A stretch of DNA of 64,000 bases from Labilibacter sediminis (GTDB taxonomy: Bacteria; Bacteroidota; Bacteroidia; Bacteroidales; Marinilabiliaceae), in contig NZ_VCHY01000016.1 in NCBI RefSeq assembly GCF_005877885.1, positions 1 through 64,000 of the forward strand, read 5' to 3'. This document shows, piece after piece, positions 11,001 to 19,277 of the stretch (the first letter of the stretch is position 1; the number at the start of each line of letters is the position of its first letter). The position numbers were made by a program, and so were the translations under genes. Below the pieces are notes generated by a model, which was given only the letters and a program-made list of their open reading frames with translations, made no database searches and had not been told where the DNA came from.

Positions 11001-11356
11001 AAAGAAATGTTGTTGTTCGTACAGATAAAACAAGGGTGCGACAGGTATTGGTTAATTTTTTAGAAAATGCCATAAAGTTTACTCATAAGGGTGAAATAAA
11101 AATCGTTTTGAATGTCCTGCCGGATTTGATAAAAGTGAGCGTTTGTGATACCGGAATAGGGATACCGGAAGATTCACTGAAGTTTGTTTTTCAGCGGTTT
11201 ACTAAAATAGAAAGAGATACCCAAACACTATATGGAGGCACCGGACTGGGCTTATTTATTTGTAAAAGAATTGTAGAAATGAACAAAGGCGAAATTGGAG
11301 TAACCTCAACCCTGGGTAAAGGTTCGTGCTTTTGGTTTACGCTGCCGTATAGTTAA
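8042..11356 (+). CDS. Propeller-sensor histidine kinase (Reg_prop, Y_Y_Y, HisKA, HATPase)
   Basis: A 1104-residue membrane sensor kinase. It has a signal peptide (to about residue 26), about 14 Reg_prop blades (about 35-680, for example GYIWLATRDGLSRYDG), a Y_Y_Y domain (about 715-780, GFDKGWTKTDNKGR), a membrane helix (about 796-816), a coiled coil, a HisKA domain with phospho-acceptor His889 in SHEIRTPMNAIVGFS, and HATPase_c with N-box NFLENAIKF, G1 CDTGIGIP and G2 GGTGLGLFI. The kinase core is intact. Unlike typical Bacteroidota hybrid two-component systems it ends after the ATPase domain, with no receiver or AraC HTH. No cognate response regulator lies nearby. The next gene downstream encodes a secreted beta-helix protein, so a link to polysaccharide use is plausible but unproven. 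Confidence 0.92.
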   Translation: MHYNSSRFKELIFIGFLLVVFANAYAQYEDLKFQRVTLSEGLPNNWVNNVTRDQTGYIWLATRDGLSRYDGLNVTNYFYDKEDSTSIPENNISDVFVDRDNNVWVGTEHYGLCIYNRRQDNFIRISEDNQQAPKEVRCITQHSNGEIWIGTHQNGVYVYDVINHRFKKISSSRERRANKNGIHGIVEDANGNMWVAGNSSYLDICHPQKGIIDEIKLPFPNGSKIKNNNKKLMFDTDSTLWIGTNGNGVVYYNRKKQSFERLHGLSNQTIKDFEQIGNEIFIATDNGGLNILDKTTFKIRVVKHNPYDRFSLSSNGLYNLFLDEDGILWVATFDGGINYYNPVNHRFTYYYPIPNQSGSLTHQNITCIHEAESGDIYIGTDGGGINVFDPKTKKFKSPYLGAGLNAINDPYVISVLTDEEFLYVGAFQKGVSKLNLNTNEITSFNSNLIDGNYISNNNITHIQKDKFGHIWYCASGDYLNKFNPSTGDIKVYNLRDRVNNKVGSHHVDIMYLDTKGRLWLGSRDGTLRMYDYANDDFKEYLIGYETNSDRRYTITSILMDDNDVFWAGTAGGGLKRFDLANNEISSFTMYNGLPSDNVLGILSDEENNLWLSTTKGICCFNLVSHEVNSFNVNDGLQGKQFSIRSAIKASDGTMYFGGVKGLNAFKPANILKDSTCLSLVFTDFKILNKSVEIGKDSPLKQHISTTKNITLSHEDYIFSLEFQLINYTSPDKVTYSYMMEGFDKGWTKTDNKGRLVTYTNLPGGNYTFKVKAENHDGIECPQQLALKIKVIPPFYRTDWFILMVAFVVLLFMVSFFRVRNKMYEAQKKKLERKVKARTLKISHQKKELELHRNHLEELVSKRTKDLVKAKEKAEESDRLKSSFLANMSHEIRTPMNAIVGFSNLLNVPDITSEEKQNFLNIIADSSDILLRLIDDIIDISKIEAGQITILNEDVDLSAMLHTIGVEYEKKIAREHRGLVRFNLKLPERNVVVRTDKTRVRQVLVNFLENAIKFTHKGEIKIVLNVLPDLIKVSVCDTGIGIPEDSLKFVFQRFTKIERDTQTLYGGTGLGLFICKRIVEMNKGEIGVTSTLGKGSCFWFTLPYS

Positions 11357-11533
11357 GGAGATTCTGGTAGTTGATATTTCCTCTTTCCTTTCTCAAATCT
11401 CCTGAATGAAGTGGGCTCTAGCTCTAGGAGCCCCATATACTCCCTGATTATAAAGTAAGTGGAAGATTTTTGTATGTATTGCGGAAGATAATGGACGTTG
11501 ATATCTCGTAAGAAGACTAATCTTGTAATGTCT
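11357..11533. other. Intergenic DNA downstream of the sensor kinase
   Basis: No gene is supported here. The palindromic repeat copy A follows at 11534 and a conserved noncoding block at 11796, together filling most of the 542-bp gap up to the beta-helix gene. Confidence 0.4.
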
Positions 11534-11706
11534 TTAACCCGCAATATGCAATAGAAAATCTATTACACATTGAAATCACTTCAAAACAAGACACTTTGTT
11601 GCTTCACTTCAACTCACCAGAGCGATGCTATGCCTCGTTTCACTAAAGCCTTGTTTTATTGTGCATTCAATGTTCATGACGAAGTTCTAATACATAATCC
11701 GGGTTT
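11534..11706 (+). repeat. Dispersed ~175-bp imperfect palindrome, copy A
   Basis: First of six copies (A 11534, B 16542, C 22604, D 23944, E 51916, F 52831). It begins TTAACCCGCAATATGCAATAG and ends CTAATACATAATCCGGGTT, so the termini are inverted repeats. The centre reads CACCAGAGCGATGCTATG. The two arms are complementary along most of their length with small bulges, so the single strand could fold into one long hairpin. There is no open reading frame of note inside. Confidence 0.8.
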
Positions 11707-11795
11707 TAAAAAGCTTAGTACTAACAATTGAGATTCAGTTTTATTTGGATACTTACCCTGGTATCCGGATTTCATTATTTACTAAGAAATTAAAA

Positions 11796-11878
11796 GATGA
11801 AACGAGCATGTAAAATTGATTATCCCTATTGTCACACAGGCGGATGATAAAATTTATTTGAGAGTTCCATCTGACCAT
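11796..11878 (+). promoter_or_regulatory. Conserved noncoding block, copy 2
   Basis: It shares GAAACGAGCATG at its start and GGATGAT with TTGAGAGTTCCAT at its end with the blocks at 5430-5516 and 22522-22600 (minus strand). It ends about 20 bp before the start codon of the T9SS beta-helix gene, so it would lie in that gene's leader or promoter. Its function is unknown. Confidence 0.45.
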
Positions 11879-11898
11879 TGAAAAATAAATTTATACAG

Positions 11899-14058
11899 AT
11901 GAAAAAAATTAATCTACTCTTCATTTGCCTGATCTGTTTACCTGCAGTTTTGTCGGCATTAACATTAAACCCATCAACCTTTACAGTTGGCAATTTGAAT
12001 AATATTGCCAGCGGAACAACGGTTTACCTTGAACCGGGAACTTATACAATAACACAGTCTGTTATTGATGCCTGGGCTGCAGGCGTAAAAGGTAAAAGCA
12101 ATATTACTTTTCAGCGCACAGGCAGTGGAACAGTTGTTATGGATGGCAATGGCTTTGCAGAACAGCAAAATGTAAAGTTTGAGAATTGTGATAATCTGCT
12201 TGTAAAAGATATCACCCTTAAAAATATAAAGTTAACTCTGTGGAATTGTACCAATTCAACTTTTGATAACATCATATCCAGAGAGCAGAAATTTATCCTT
12301 CCCGAAGGACAAGATGCCAAAGAATACGGTAAGTTGGTTTCCTTATTAGCCATTGGGCATGGCGATAATTGTACCATTAGTAATTGTACACTTGAATATA
12401 CTTTTACCGGTTTTAATGGTAAGGTTATTAAGTCGTATCGCGGAACAAATCATAAGTTTATTAACAATACCATTACTGGTAAAATGCAGGGAGCATATGA
12501 AATATGGACAGCCAAAAGCGAGGTCACTAACGGAATTGAGGGCTATTCAGGTGCCTTAGTACAAGGAGGTTATATTGAGCGTATCGATGCCAATGCTTTA
12601 GGAGGCGAAGACCATGGTATTTATTTTCATGATGTGTCCGACGCAATGATTGATAATGTAACCATTAAGGGTTTCACTCCAACGGCTGCAGGTGGTGCGG
12701 TAAAAATTAAAAACTCAGATAACGTGGAGGTAAAGAATTGTACCTTTTATACTTCAGGTATTTTGCTTAGAACCGGTTCTTCGGGCTGGCAGCACCTCGA
12801 AAATATTTATATACACGATAACACAATTTATGGGGGCTTGGCCATAAGTACTTACATGACACCCAATGCCGGTTTTGATAATCCCATGGCTTTGGTGTTT
12901 GAAAATAATTTGCTTTACGACGATGGAATTAAGATGACCTATAATGCCGCTAAATTTAATCAGTATAGTTCACGTGCTGGTAAAAATGGAGGTATTTATA
13001 ACAATGGATATGGAAATGGACAAACATTAAATATTACATCAGGAGTTAATGGTGTGTCTACCAATTATGAACTGGATGCCACGGTGGGTGCTGTTACCAT
13101 TACCAGTCCGGCTGATAACGCAAGCTTTAACAGCGGTGAGGCCATTGACGTGACAACCTCAACAGTGGGAAGTTTTCAGTATGTGAGTATCAAGGTAGAT
13201 GGCATTTGGGTTGCTCAGGATTCCAGAAGCCCTTATGAGTTTTCATTAACTAACTTAACGGAGGGTGAGCATCAGATTAAGGTTTACGGTAAGTTGGAAG
13301 ATAATACCTGGGCACAGGACCATACCATCACAGTAAGCGTAAATCCTGAACCGGTGACTTATACAGAAAGCTTTGAAAATATGATCCTTGATGGTTGGGG
13401 AACAGAATCGTATACCGGGGATCATGGTTTTGTATGGAATGTTGATGCCAAGGGAGTATCGGGATATATAAACAATACTAAGGGAATTTACTTTAGTGCA
13501 GGGGAAACAGGTGTGGTATCAAATGTAATCCCCGGTGGGATATCTTCTTTTTCTGTTGAGTGTAAAGATTTATGGAGTACCGGCAATGAAAGAAAAATAG
13601 AACTGCTGGTAAATGGTTCAGTGGTGGGTAGTCGTACCCATACCGGAACCGAGGTTTATACTTTTAGTTTAAGCAATATAGATATCAGTGGAGATGTAAC
13701 GATTGCTGTAAAAAACGCTTCATCCACAGCGGCCAACAATACCATTGCCATAGATAATATAACATGGACCACTTTTGGTTTGAAAACAGCTACACATTCA
13801 GTACCTGGTTTTGATGCACAAAACACTGTACAAGTATATCCCAATCCTTTTAAAAGTAGTTTTAAGGTAAAAATGGAGATGGAATATAAGCAGGCAGTGC
13901 TTCTGGATATTTCGGGGAGGGTGGTCTTTACAAAAGTTTTGAATGCCCAAAATGAATTCAGTTTTTCACCGTCTTACGCTGATGCACCTGCAGGAATCTA
14001 TTTGTTAAAGCTTATATCCGATGAGGAAACCAGAACGGTTAAGCTGGTGAGGGAGTAG
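11899..14058 (+). CDS. Secreted right-handed beta-helix protein with Ig-like domain and T9SS sorting domain
   Basis: The start is placed at 11899 (MKKINLLFICLICLPAVLS), which gives a normal signal peptide; the ATG seven codons upstream adds only MKNKFIQ. The 719-residue product has a parallel beta-helix (about 25-390, with repeats such as NVKFENCDNLLVKDITLKNI and HGIYFHDVSDAMIDNVTI), a bacterial Ig-like domain (about 395-480, VTITSPADNASFNSGEAIDV), a beta-sandwich of carbohydrate-binding type (about 490-630) and a type-A T9SS C-terminal domain (about 640-719, VQVYPNPFKSSFKV, then AGIYLLKLISDEE). Beta-helix proteins of this build are mostly polysaccharide lyases, hydrolases or epimerases. No specific catalytic set was recognised, so enzyme class and substrate stay open. 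It lies between the propeller kinase and a fucosidase remnant. Confidence 0.85.
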   Translation: MKKINLLFICLICLPAVLSALTLNPSTFTVGNLNNIASGTTVYLEPGTYTITQSVIDAWAAGVKGKSNITFQRTGSGTVVMDGNGFAEQQNVKFENCDNLLVKDITLKNIKLTLWNCTNSTFDNIISREQKFILPEGQDAKEYGKLVSLLAIGHGDNCTISNCTLEYTFTGFNGKVIKSYRGTNHKFINNTITGKMQGAYEIWTAKSEVTNGIEGYSGALVQGGYIERIDANALGGEDHGIYFHDVSDAMIDNVTIKGFTPTAAGGAVKIKNSDNVEVKNCTFYTSGILLRTGSSGWQHLENIYIHDNTIYGGLAISTYMTPNAGFDNPMALVFENNLLYDDGIKMTYNAAKFNQYSSRAGKNGGIYNNGYGNGQTLNITSGVNGVSTNYELDATVGAVTITSPADNASFNSGEAIDVTTSTVGSFQYVSIKVDGIWVAQDSRSPYEFSLTNLTEGEHQIKVYGKLEDNTWAQDHTITVSVNPEPVTYTESFENMILDGWGTESYTGDHGFVWNVDAKGVSGYINNTKGIYFSAGETGVVSNVIPGGISSFSVECKDLWSTGNERKIELLVNGSVVGSRTHTGTEVYTFSLSNIDISGDVTIAVKNASSTAANNTIAIDNITWTTFGLKTATHSVPGFDAQNTVQVYPNPFKSSFKVKMEMEYKQAVLLDISGRVVFTKVLNAQNEFSFSPSYADAPAGIYLLKLISDEETRTVKLVRE

Positions 14059-14081
14059 CAGGATGAGATGGATCTAAATTA

Positions 14082-14126
14082 AAGAACTGTTTCTTATTAA
14101 CATCATGTAAATAGGGAGCGGTTCTC
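14082..14126. repeat. Divergent copy of the GATCCGTTCC hairpin repeat
   Basis: AGAACTGTTTC and GGAGCGGTTCT form an imperfect hairpin. It resembles the cleaner copies at 42613-42657 and 46124-46161, and like the latter it lies just before a short-hairpin cluster. Confidence 0.45.
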
Positions 14127-14164
14127 TATTTTACGTTGTCGTTTGATAGATCAAATTCATTTGT

Positions 14165-14250
14165 TCAACCCATTTCAGGGTTGTGGTTTGTGGTGGTTAA
14201 CTCCCGGGGTTTCACCCCGGGTTATTCATGTGTTACCCTTTCAGGGTAAA
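14165..14250. repeat. Short-hairpin cluster 1
   Basis: Successive short hairpins, CAACCCATTTCAGGGTTG, CCCGGGGTTTCACCCCGGG and TACCCTTTCAGGGTA, sit about 25-30 bp apart. The same order and spacers recur at 15671, 41209, 42487 and 46196, with a related set at 25317. Here the cluster abuts the truncated fucosidase. Confidence 0.65.
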
Positions 14251-14259
14251 TTGGCGTAA

Positions 14260-14871
14260 TATTCAGGAGGATGGGAATTTACTACTCTGGAACAGTTTAA
14301 AGTAAAGGAATGGCCCACTTATAATGGTGAAAAAATACCATGGGAAACATGTCAAACCTTTAGCGGATCGTGGGGTTACTATCGCGATGAGTTGACCTGG
14401 AAAAACAACAAACAACTGTTGGGTTTACTGATTGAATCGGTGAGCAAAGGAGGTAATGTATTATTAAATGTGGGGCCAACCGGAAGGGGTGTAATTGATT
14501 ACAGAGCCGAGAGTGCTTTGCTTAAAATGGGTGACTGGATGAAATATAACTCTCGATCTATTTATGGATGTACGCAAGCACCTGAGGGGATAGAAGCTCC
14601 GGAAAATGCCTTGCTTACTTACAACCCGAATACCAACAGACTCTATATTCACTTGCTTGACTATCCATTAAAAAACTACACTCTAAAGGGAATGAAGTGC
14701 AAAATTGAATACATTCAGTTTTTACATGATGCCTCTGAAATTCAAATCACCAAGCCATATGGCCACGGTGAGTGGGTTAAAAAAGGATTGGGTGAAAATG
14801 ATGTCAATATCCGATTACCCGTGAATAAACCCAATGTGGAGATTCCGGTGATAGAGGTGTTTTTAAAATAG
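14260..14871 (+). pseudogene. Remnant of a GH29 alpha-L-fucosidase (C-terminal part only)
   Basis: The frame is open from 14260, just after a stop at 14257, to 14871, and reads YSGGWEFTTLEQFKVKEWP at its start. It contains the GH29 signatures PWETCQTFSGSWGY and SKGGNVLLNVGPTGRGVI, then a C-terminal beta-sandwich tail. A full GH29 enzyme has about 450-600 residues; only about 200 are left. The TIM-barrel N-terminus with the catalytic nucleophile aspartate and the signal peptide are missing. The break coincides with the edge of short-hairpin cluster 1, which suggests deletion or insertion there. An internal ATG at 14392 could give a 159-residue product but would be catalytically dead. Its presence hints at former use of fucose-containing glycans. 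Confidence 0.8.
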
Positions 14872-15012
14872 ATGTATAAATACTTTTTGATTCTCATATT
14901 AAGTAGGAGCTCTTTGCTGCTAAATAGAGTGATTTTGTATGTGGATAGTGCAAGAAAGCAACCTTTGAAAGATTTATTAATCATTTAGTTATAAATCTAA
15001 AACCGAGAAACC

Positions 15013-15585
15013 ATGAAAAAGAGTTTATTCATTGCACTTATAATTGCATTTGCAATTCAGTTTTCGTGCGAGAAAGAGGATGATATTCAAGTAGTTAAAA
15101 TGCGGATAAATCATTATCAACAACCGGTCAATCAACCGGAGTTTTATTATGGTTTATCCTATAAGGTTCAAGAAGGAAAGCAGATTGGAAAGGGTGAATG
15201 GTTTGGTTTTTTAAACACCATATCAGGATTTGAATATGAGCTGGGATATGTTTATGATATTGAGGTTCAGAAAAAACAGATTGAAGATCCAATGATTGAT
15301 ATGCCAAGTGTTGAATATTCATTAATCAGAATTATTTCAAAAACACAAGTGGTTCAGGAAATTACTTTTGATATTACTTTATCCATTGAATATTCTAACG
15401 GATTTGAGTCTTATTTAATAAAGAATAATCAACTGGAATTTACACTCTTGGGAGATACAAAAATTGATTGTGGGGAACTATGCGATGAGTTAGAAGAGAG
15501 TATCATCAACCAAAAAGGAATGGTTGGTACGTTTAAGCATGTCGGTAATGAAAAAATAGGGTTGTTGCGTCTTGATGTACAGTAA
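15013..15585 (+). CDS. Predicted lipoprotein of unknown function
   Basis: A 190-residue protein with a lipoprotein signal peptide (MKKSLFIALIIAFAIQFSCEKE), where the cysteine at about residue 19 is the likely lipidation site. The mature part is a predicted beta-rich domain with a short CGELCDELEE segment near the C-terminus whose two cysteines could pair. No family was recognised. It is preceded by AAACCGAGAAACC before the ATG. It stands alone between the fucosidase remnant and short-hairpin cluster 2. The expected location is the periplasmic face of the inner or outer membrane. Confidence 0.7.
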   Translation: MKKSLFIALIIAFAIQFSCEKEDDIQVVKMRINHYQQPVNQPEFYYGLSYKVQEGKQIGKGEWFGFLNTISGFEYELGYVYDIEVQKKQIEDPMIDMPSVEYSLIRIISKTQVVQEITFDITLSIEYSNGFESYLIKNNQLEFTLLGDTKIDCGELCDELEESIINQKGMVGTFKHVGNEKIGLLRLDVQ

Positions 15586-15670
15586 GAATAGCAAAACAAT
15601 TAGTGTATTTAACGTTGGTCATTAGAAGATACCTGACTTGACGTAATTTAAGAATGAATTGTAATTCACT

Positions 15671-15853
15671 ATTGAATCCCTTTAGGATTCTTGATTTACA
15701 ATATCTGTATACCCCGGATTTTATCTGGGGCAATTCATGTTAAGCCACTGTCGTGGTTCTGCGCAAAATCCTGAAAGGATTAAATATCAATAGCCCTGTA
15801 TGCAATGCAGGGTTAAATAATATGGTTATAAACAGCCCTGAACGGGTTGAATA
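15671..15853. repeat. Short-hairpin cluster 2
   Basis: Hairpins in order: AATCCCTTTAGGATT, CCCCGGATTTTATCTGGGG, CCACTGTCGTGG, AATCCTGAAAGGATT, CCCTGTATGCAATGCAGGG, CCCTGAACGGG. The order and spacers match clusters at 41209 and 46196. It fills most of the 349-bp gap between two lipoprotein genes. Short open frames across it are by-products. Confidence 0.7.
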
Positions 15854-15934
15854 TTTGTTTGTGGACGATGTTTTTCCACAGGATGTATTCTGTGGTTTAA
15901 AAGCAAACAACACAATAGAACTCACATTTTTCTA

Positions 15935-16495
15935 TTAAACCTGCCTGGTAAAAGTACCTGTGAAATTTACTGTGATGTCATTATTGCTGGTTATAATCTC
16001 GTCATTGTCATCAATATCGTTGGCCTTTGCCGATAAGGTTACAGTGTAATTGTTTTCGCTGTTTTTGGTCACCACCAAAGTACCGGAACTAATCACAAAA
16101 AAATGTTGGCGTTCCCAGGTTGCAAGATGAAACCTGATGACTACAAAGGCAGAAAATGTGCCTATCTCTCTGGCCGGATCTGACTCAAAGGTATAAGTTC
16201 CGGCAATCAGATCTTTTGTTGATGTAATAATAGAAATAAGCACGCCTTCGCCAATACCGGTTTCATTATCCATATCTACTCCCGAAGACACCATATCCAG
16301 ATCATACTGATATCCTTCCATTAAGTGTCCTTCATCTACGTAGGTGATGTATGCTTTGTGTAATGCGTAAGGTTTACCATTAACGATAAGCGCCGTGTTA
16401 TCGGGTTCTGTCTGCTCATCATCTTTGTCTTTTGAACAAGAAATACTCAACACTAAAAAGAAGAGTCCAAATACAATTAAGTTTAAAGTTTTCAT
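15935..16495 (-). CDS. Predicted lipoprotein of unknown function
   Basis: A 186-residue protein with a clear lipobox (FLVLSISCSKDKDDEQTEPD; lipidated cysteine about residue 20) followed by an acidic linker. The mature domain is predicted all-beta, with the segment GTYTFESDPAREIGTFSAF and a C-terminal strand NDITVNFTGTFTRQV. That C-terminal pattern occurs in many small Bacteroidota lipoproteins, but I cannot name the family. It is transcribed towards short-hairpin cluster 2, with palindrome copy B about 45 bp upstream of its start. Confidence 0.7.
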   Translation of the reverse strand: MKTLNLIVFGLFFLVLSISCSKDKDDEQTEPDNTALIVNGKPYALHKAYITYVDEGHLMEGYQYDLDMVSSGVDMDNETGIGEGVLISIITSTKDLIAGTYTFESDPAREIGTFSAFVVIRFHLATWERQHFFVISSGTLVVTKNSENNYTVTLSAKANDIDDNDEIITSNNDITVNFTGTFTRQV

Positions 16496-16541
16496 GGCCT
16501 GAAAAATTAAATGTTATGTGAGTTTAGGGTGAAGAAAGGTG

Positions 16542-16714
16542 TTAAACCCGCAATATGAGTTAGAAAACCTATTACGTAATGAAACTACTGCCAATCAAGA
16601 CGTAAACTAACTTGTATTAACTCACCATAGCGGTGCTATGAGTCGTCTCAACAAGTCCTTGATTGTTTGCACTTTCATTCCTCATAACGATGTTCTAACA
16701 CATAATCCGGGTTA
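16542..16714 (+). repeat. Dispersed ~175-bp imperfect palindrome, copy B
   Basis: The most divergent copy, with termini TTAAACCCGCAATATGAGTTAG and TCTAACACATAATCCGGGTTAA. The central hairpin CATAGCGGTGCTATG keeps perfect pairing although its loop differs from copy A. The remaining DNA up to the beta-barrel gene (16715-16892) shows nothing recognisable. Confidence 0.75.
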
Positions 16715-16892
16715 AAATAATGCATGTTTATCTTTCGTATATATAAAGTTATCATGATAGTCAGGTTATGTCAATTATTAAGCATAGGAAGTTATTATAT
16801 AGTAGTGCGTTCCATAAATGGTTAATAGTATTTGAAGCCGATAACAGGTATTGAAATCACCATGAAAAATCCTTAACTTTTTTTAATCATTA

Positions 16893-17444
16893 ATGGCATT
16901 CGCTATGAAAAGGATTTCTTCTCAATTTTCGCTTGCAAAGTGTTTTCTGCTGGTTGTTGTGTTTATGTTTCCGGATGTTTCCGTTTTACGCGCACAAACC
17001 ATAAAATACGGGGATATCGGTGTCGGGGCAGGACTGAGTTACGGAGGATTTGGTGCACGTTTAACTTACATGCCCGTTGAAAAACTTGGTTTGTTTGGTT
17101 CGCTGGGATATAACCTGGATGATGTGGGATATAATGTTGGTGTGCAGTTTCATGTGCCTTTTGAAAAAAAACTGAGTCCGTATTTTACCGCTATGTACGG
17201 ATACAATACGGTATTAATTGTGGAAGCCATAGATACGGAAAGCAGCACTACTTATTTTGGCTTCTCGGCAGGAGCTGGTGTGCAATTCAAATTAAAAGAA
17301 AAGTCATTTCTATGTGCTGAAGTGTTGGTGCCTATTCGTGCTCAGGCATATACCAATGCAGTAGATGATCTCAAGTCAGTCGGTTATGAAATTAAAGATC
17401 CCTTACCGGTCGCTTTCTGTATAGGTTATCATTTTAAATTTTAA
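16893..17444 (+). CDS. Outer membrane beta-barrel protein
   Basis: A 183-residue protein with a signal peptide ending VLRAQ (about residue 35) and then alternating amphipathic strands (IGVGAGLSYGGFGARLTYMP, LGLFGSLGYNLDDVGYNVG). It ends in LPVAFCIGYHFKF, the aromatic-terminated last strand expected for BAM-assembled barrels. The size fits an eight-strand barrel. The ATG at 16905 (MKRISSQF) would give an equally good signal peptide. The FISUMP lipoprotein starts 10 bp after its stop, so the two are probably cotranscribed and both placed in the outer membrane. Specific function unknown. Confidence 0.75.
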   Translation: MAFAMKRISSQFSLAKCFLLVVVFMFPDVSVLRAQTIKYGDIGVGAGLSYGGFGARLTYMPVEKLGLFGSLGYNLDDVGYNVGVQFHVPFEKKLSPYFTAMYGYNTVLIVEAIDTESSTTYFGFSAGAGVQFKLKEKSFLCAEVLVPIRAQAYTNAVDDLKSVGYEIKDPLPVAFCIGYHFKF

Positions 17445-17454
17445 AATTAGAGAA

Positions 17455-19026
17455 ATGAAATTTCACCTGATACTCCATAATAGAAGCATTACCAGAGTAA
17501 GACTGGTTGCACTGGTAATAGCTTGTCAGATTATATTTTTAAATTCTTGTTTTAAGAATCCTTTCCCTCCCGAACTCACCACCAAACCAATAGAGGTTGT
17601 TGATGGAGTAACGGTAGTAAGCGGAGGAGATATAACGGATCATGGAGGTACCGATATTTTTCACAAAGGTGTTTGTTACAGTTTCGAAAATACACCAACA
17701 ATAAAAAATTCTATCACTGAGGATGGGGTGGGCAATGATGATTTTTCAACAACACTTATACTGGAACCCGAAAACACTTATTACATTAGGGCCTACGCCA
17801 TTAATGCGGCAGGCATAGGTTATGGAAATATTATATCTGTCAGGCTCGATCCATTGCCATTTACACATGCCATTATTGTGGATTTTGGAGATATTACCGG
17901 CTTTGAAGCTTTTATGAGAGGCCGTGTTGAATCCAACCAAACGATTACTTTATGCGGAGCCTGCTGGGCTACCTCACCAGATCCTACCATCAGTGATAGT
18001 AAAACAGAAGCCGGTAGTGGTACGGGAATTTTTGAAACCACAATCACTGAACTTATACCCGGTACAAGATATTACGCACGCGCCTATGCGGTTGCCAACA
18101 GCGAAGTATTTTACAGTGCTAACTATGAATTCATCACCCTGGATTATCCTCAACTTACCACCAGGGAAATAAATAATTCGGGAACTTTTGTTATTTCAAC
18201 CGGGGGCGATATTACTTCATCAGGTATTATCGATCAGGTTGGTGTTTGCTGGAGTACAAACCCTTCGCCAACCATTGCTGATAATACAACGCAGGATCAA
18301 ACCTATTATAACTCTTTTTACAGCGATCCCTTTGGCTTATTACCAGCCACAACATATTATATAAGAAGTTATGCAACCAATACGGTGGGTACCGGATATG
18401 GTAATGAGTTAGTGATTACGATGCCTGATGCATCGGTGTTTGATTTAGATGGAAATGCCTATACATCGGTAACTATTGGTTCACAAACCTGGTTGACCGA
18501 AAATCTGCGGACCACAAAATATGCCAATGGAGATGATATTCCTAATGTGATTAATGGAGCAGATTGGCAGAATGCTTCATCTGGAGCCTGGTGTTACTTT
18601 GAAAATATTGATGATTTTGAAGTTCCTTATGGTAAACTTTATAACTGGTATACTGTAACCGACTCTCGTAATGTATGCCCTTCAGGGTGGCATGTTCCAA
18701 GTGATGCAGAATGGCAAACACTGATTACATTCTTAGGCGGACCAGATATGGTCGGCAACAAACTCAAAGAAACAGGTACAGCGCATTGGGCTCCTGTCAA
18801 TGATTTTGCCACCAATAGCAGCGGATTTACTGCTTTGCCCGGAGGAGCTCAGAGTGCCTTGCCCGGATATTCATATCCGCCTAATACCCTGGGAATGTTC
18901 TGGAGTGCAACAGCTGTTGACATGGAAAATGCCTACGGCTATTATTTATTTGATTCATATCAATCGATTAATAAGCAGGAGTATTTGAAACAAACAGGTC
19001 TTTCCGTTCGATGTGTAAAAGATTAA
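17455..19026 (+). CDS. FISUMP-domain lipoprotein with fibronectin-like repeats
   Basis: A 523-residue protein. The N-terminus holds a hydrophobic segment and lipobox-like LNSCFKNPF (cysteine about residue 32). Three fibronectin-type repeats follow (about 40-320), each with GVCWSTNPSPTI- and TYYIRAYAIN-like strands. The C-terminus (about 325-523) is a FISUMP domain (Fibrobacter succinogenes major paralogous domain): TIGSQTWLTENLRTTKYANG, YGKLYNWYTV, CPSGWHVPSDAEW and GLSVRCVKD. FISUMP domains belong to the formylglycine-enzyme-like or C-type-lectin-like group and are found in surface proteins of Bacteroidota and Fibrobacteres. Binding to other cells or polymers is inferred. It is probably cotranscribed with the upstream barrel. 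Confidence 0.85.
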   Translation: MKFHLILHNRSITRVRLVALVIACQIIFLNSCFKNPFPPELTTKPIEVVDGVTVVSGGDITDHGGTDIFHKGVCYSFENTPTIKNSITEDGVGNDDFSTTLILEPENTYYIRAYAINAAGIGYGNIISVRLDPLPFTHAIIVDFGDITGFEAFMRGRVESNQTITLCGACWATSPDPTISDSKTEAGSGTGIFETTITELIPGTRYYARAYAVANSEVFYSANYEFITLDYPQLTTREINNSGTFVISTGGDITSSGIIDQVGVCWSTNPSPTIADNTTQDQTYYNSFYSDPFGLLPATTYYIRSYATNTVGTGYGNELVITMPDASVFDLDGNAYTSVTIGSQTWLTENLRTTKYANGDDIPNVINGADWQNASSGAWCYFENIDDFEVPYGKLYNWYTVTDSRNVCPSGWHVPSDAEWQTLITFLGGPDMVGNKLKETGTAHWAPVNDFATNSSGFTALPGGAQSALPGYSYPPNTLGMFWSATAVDMENAYGYYLFDSYQSINKQEYLKQTGLSVRCVKD

Positions 19027-19130
19027 TAGATCTGGCACCTTAACTTACGGTCCCTGGCAGCTTGATGCATTAGAGCAGCAGTAGCCAGTTGAATTAATAC
19101 AGCAGGAGTGTAGATTAAAAACCGGACAGT

Positions 19131-19277
19131 ATGAAAACTAAATTATCTCTTTTTATTTATTGTTACTGCATTCTTTCATCTGCTTATTCTCAAGACGTAT
19201 TGTCGTTAAATTCGTTATATACTGAGCAGGATGCAATTCTAATACCTGAATTGGAAGGTTTGTGGAACTGGGCATAA
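19131..19277 (+). pseudogene. 5' fragment of an exported protein gene cut by an IS5-type element remnant
   Basis: The frame starts with a signal peptide (MKTKLSLFIYCYCILSSAYS) and the segment LYTEQDAILIPELEGLW, which looks like the start of a secreted Bacteroidota protein. It then runs after about 43 residues into the antisense of a transposase remnant and stops at 19277. Only the N-terminus survives, so it is a truncated gene. What the full protein did cannot be told. Confidence 0.6.

Noticed and set aside
15128-15733. Antisense frames in and after the lipoprotein gene at 15013
   Set aside because: They have no homologous features and run into repeat DNA.
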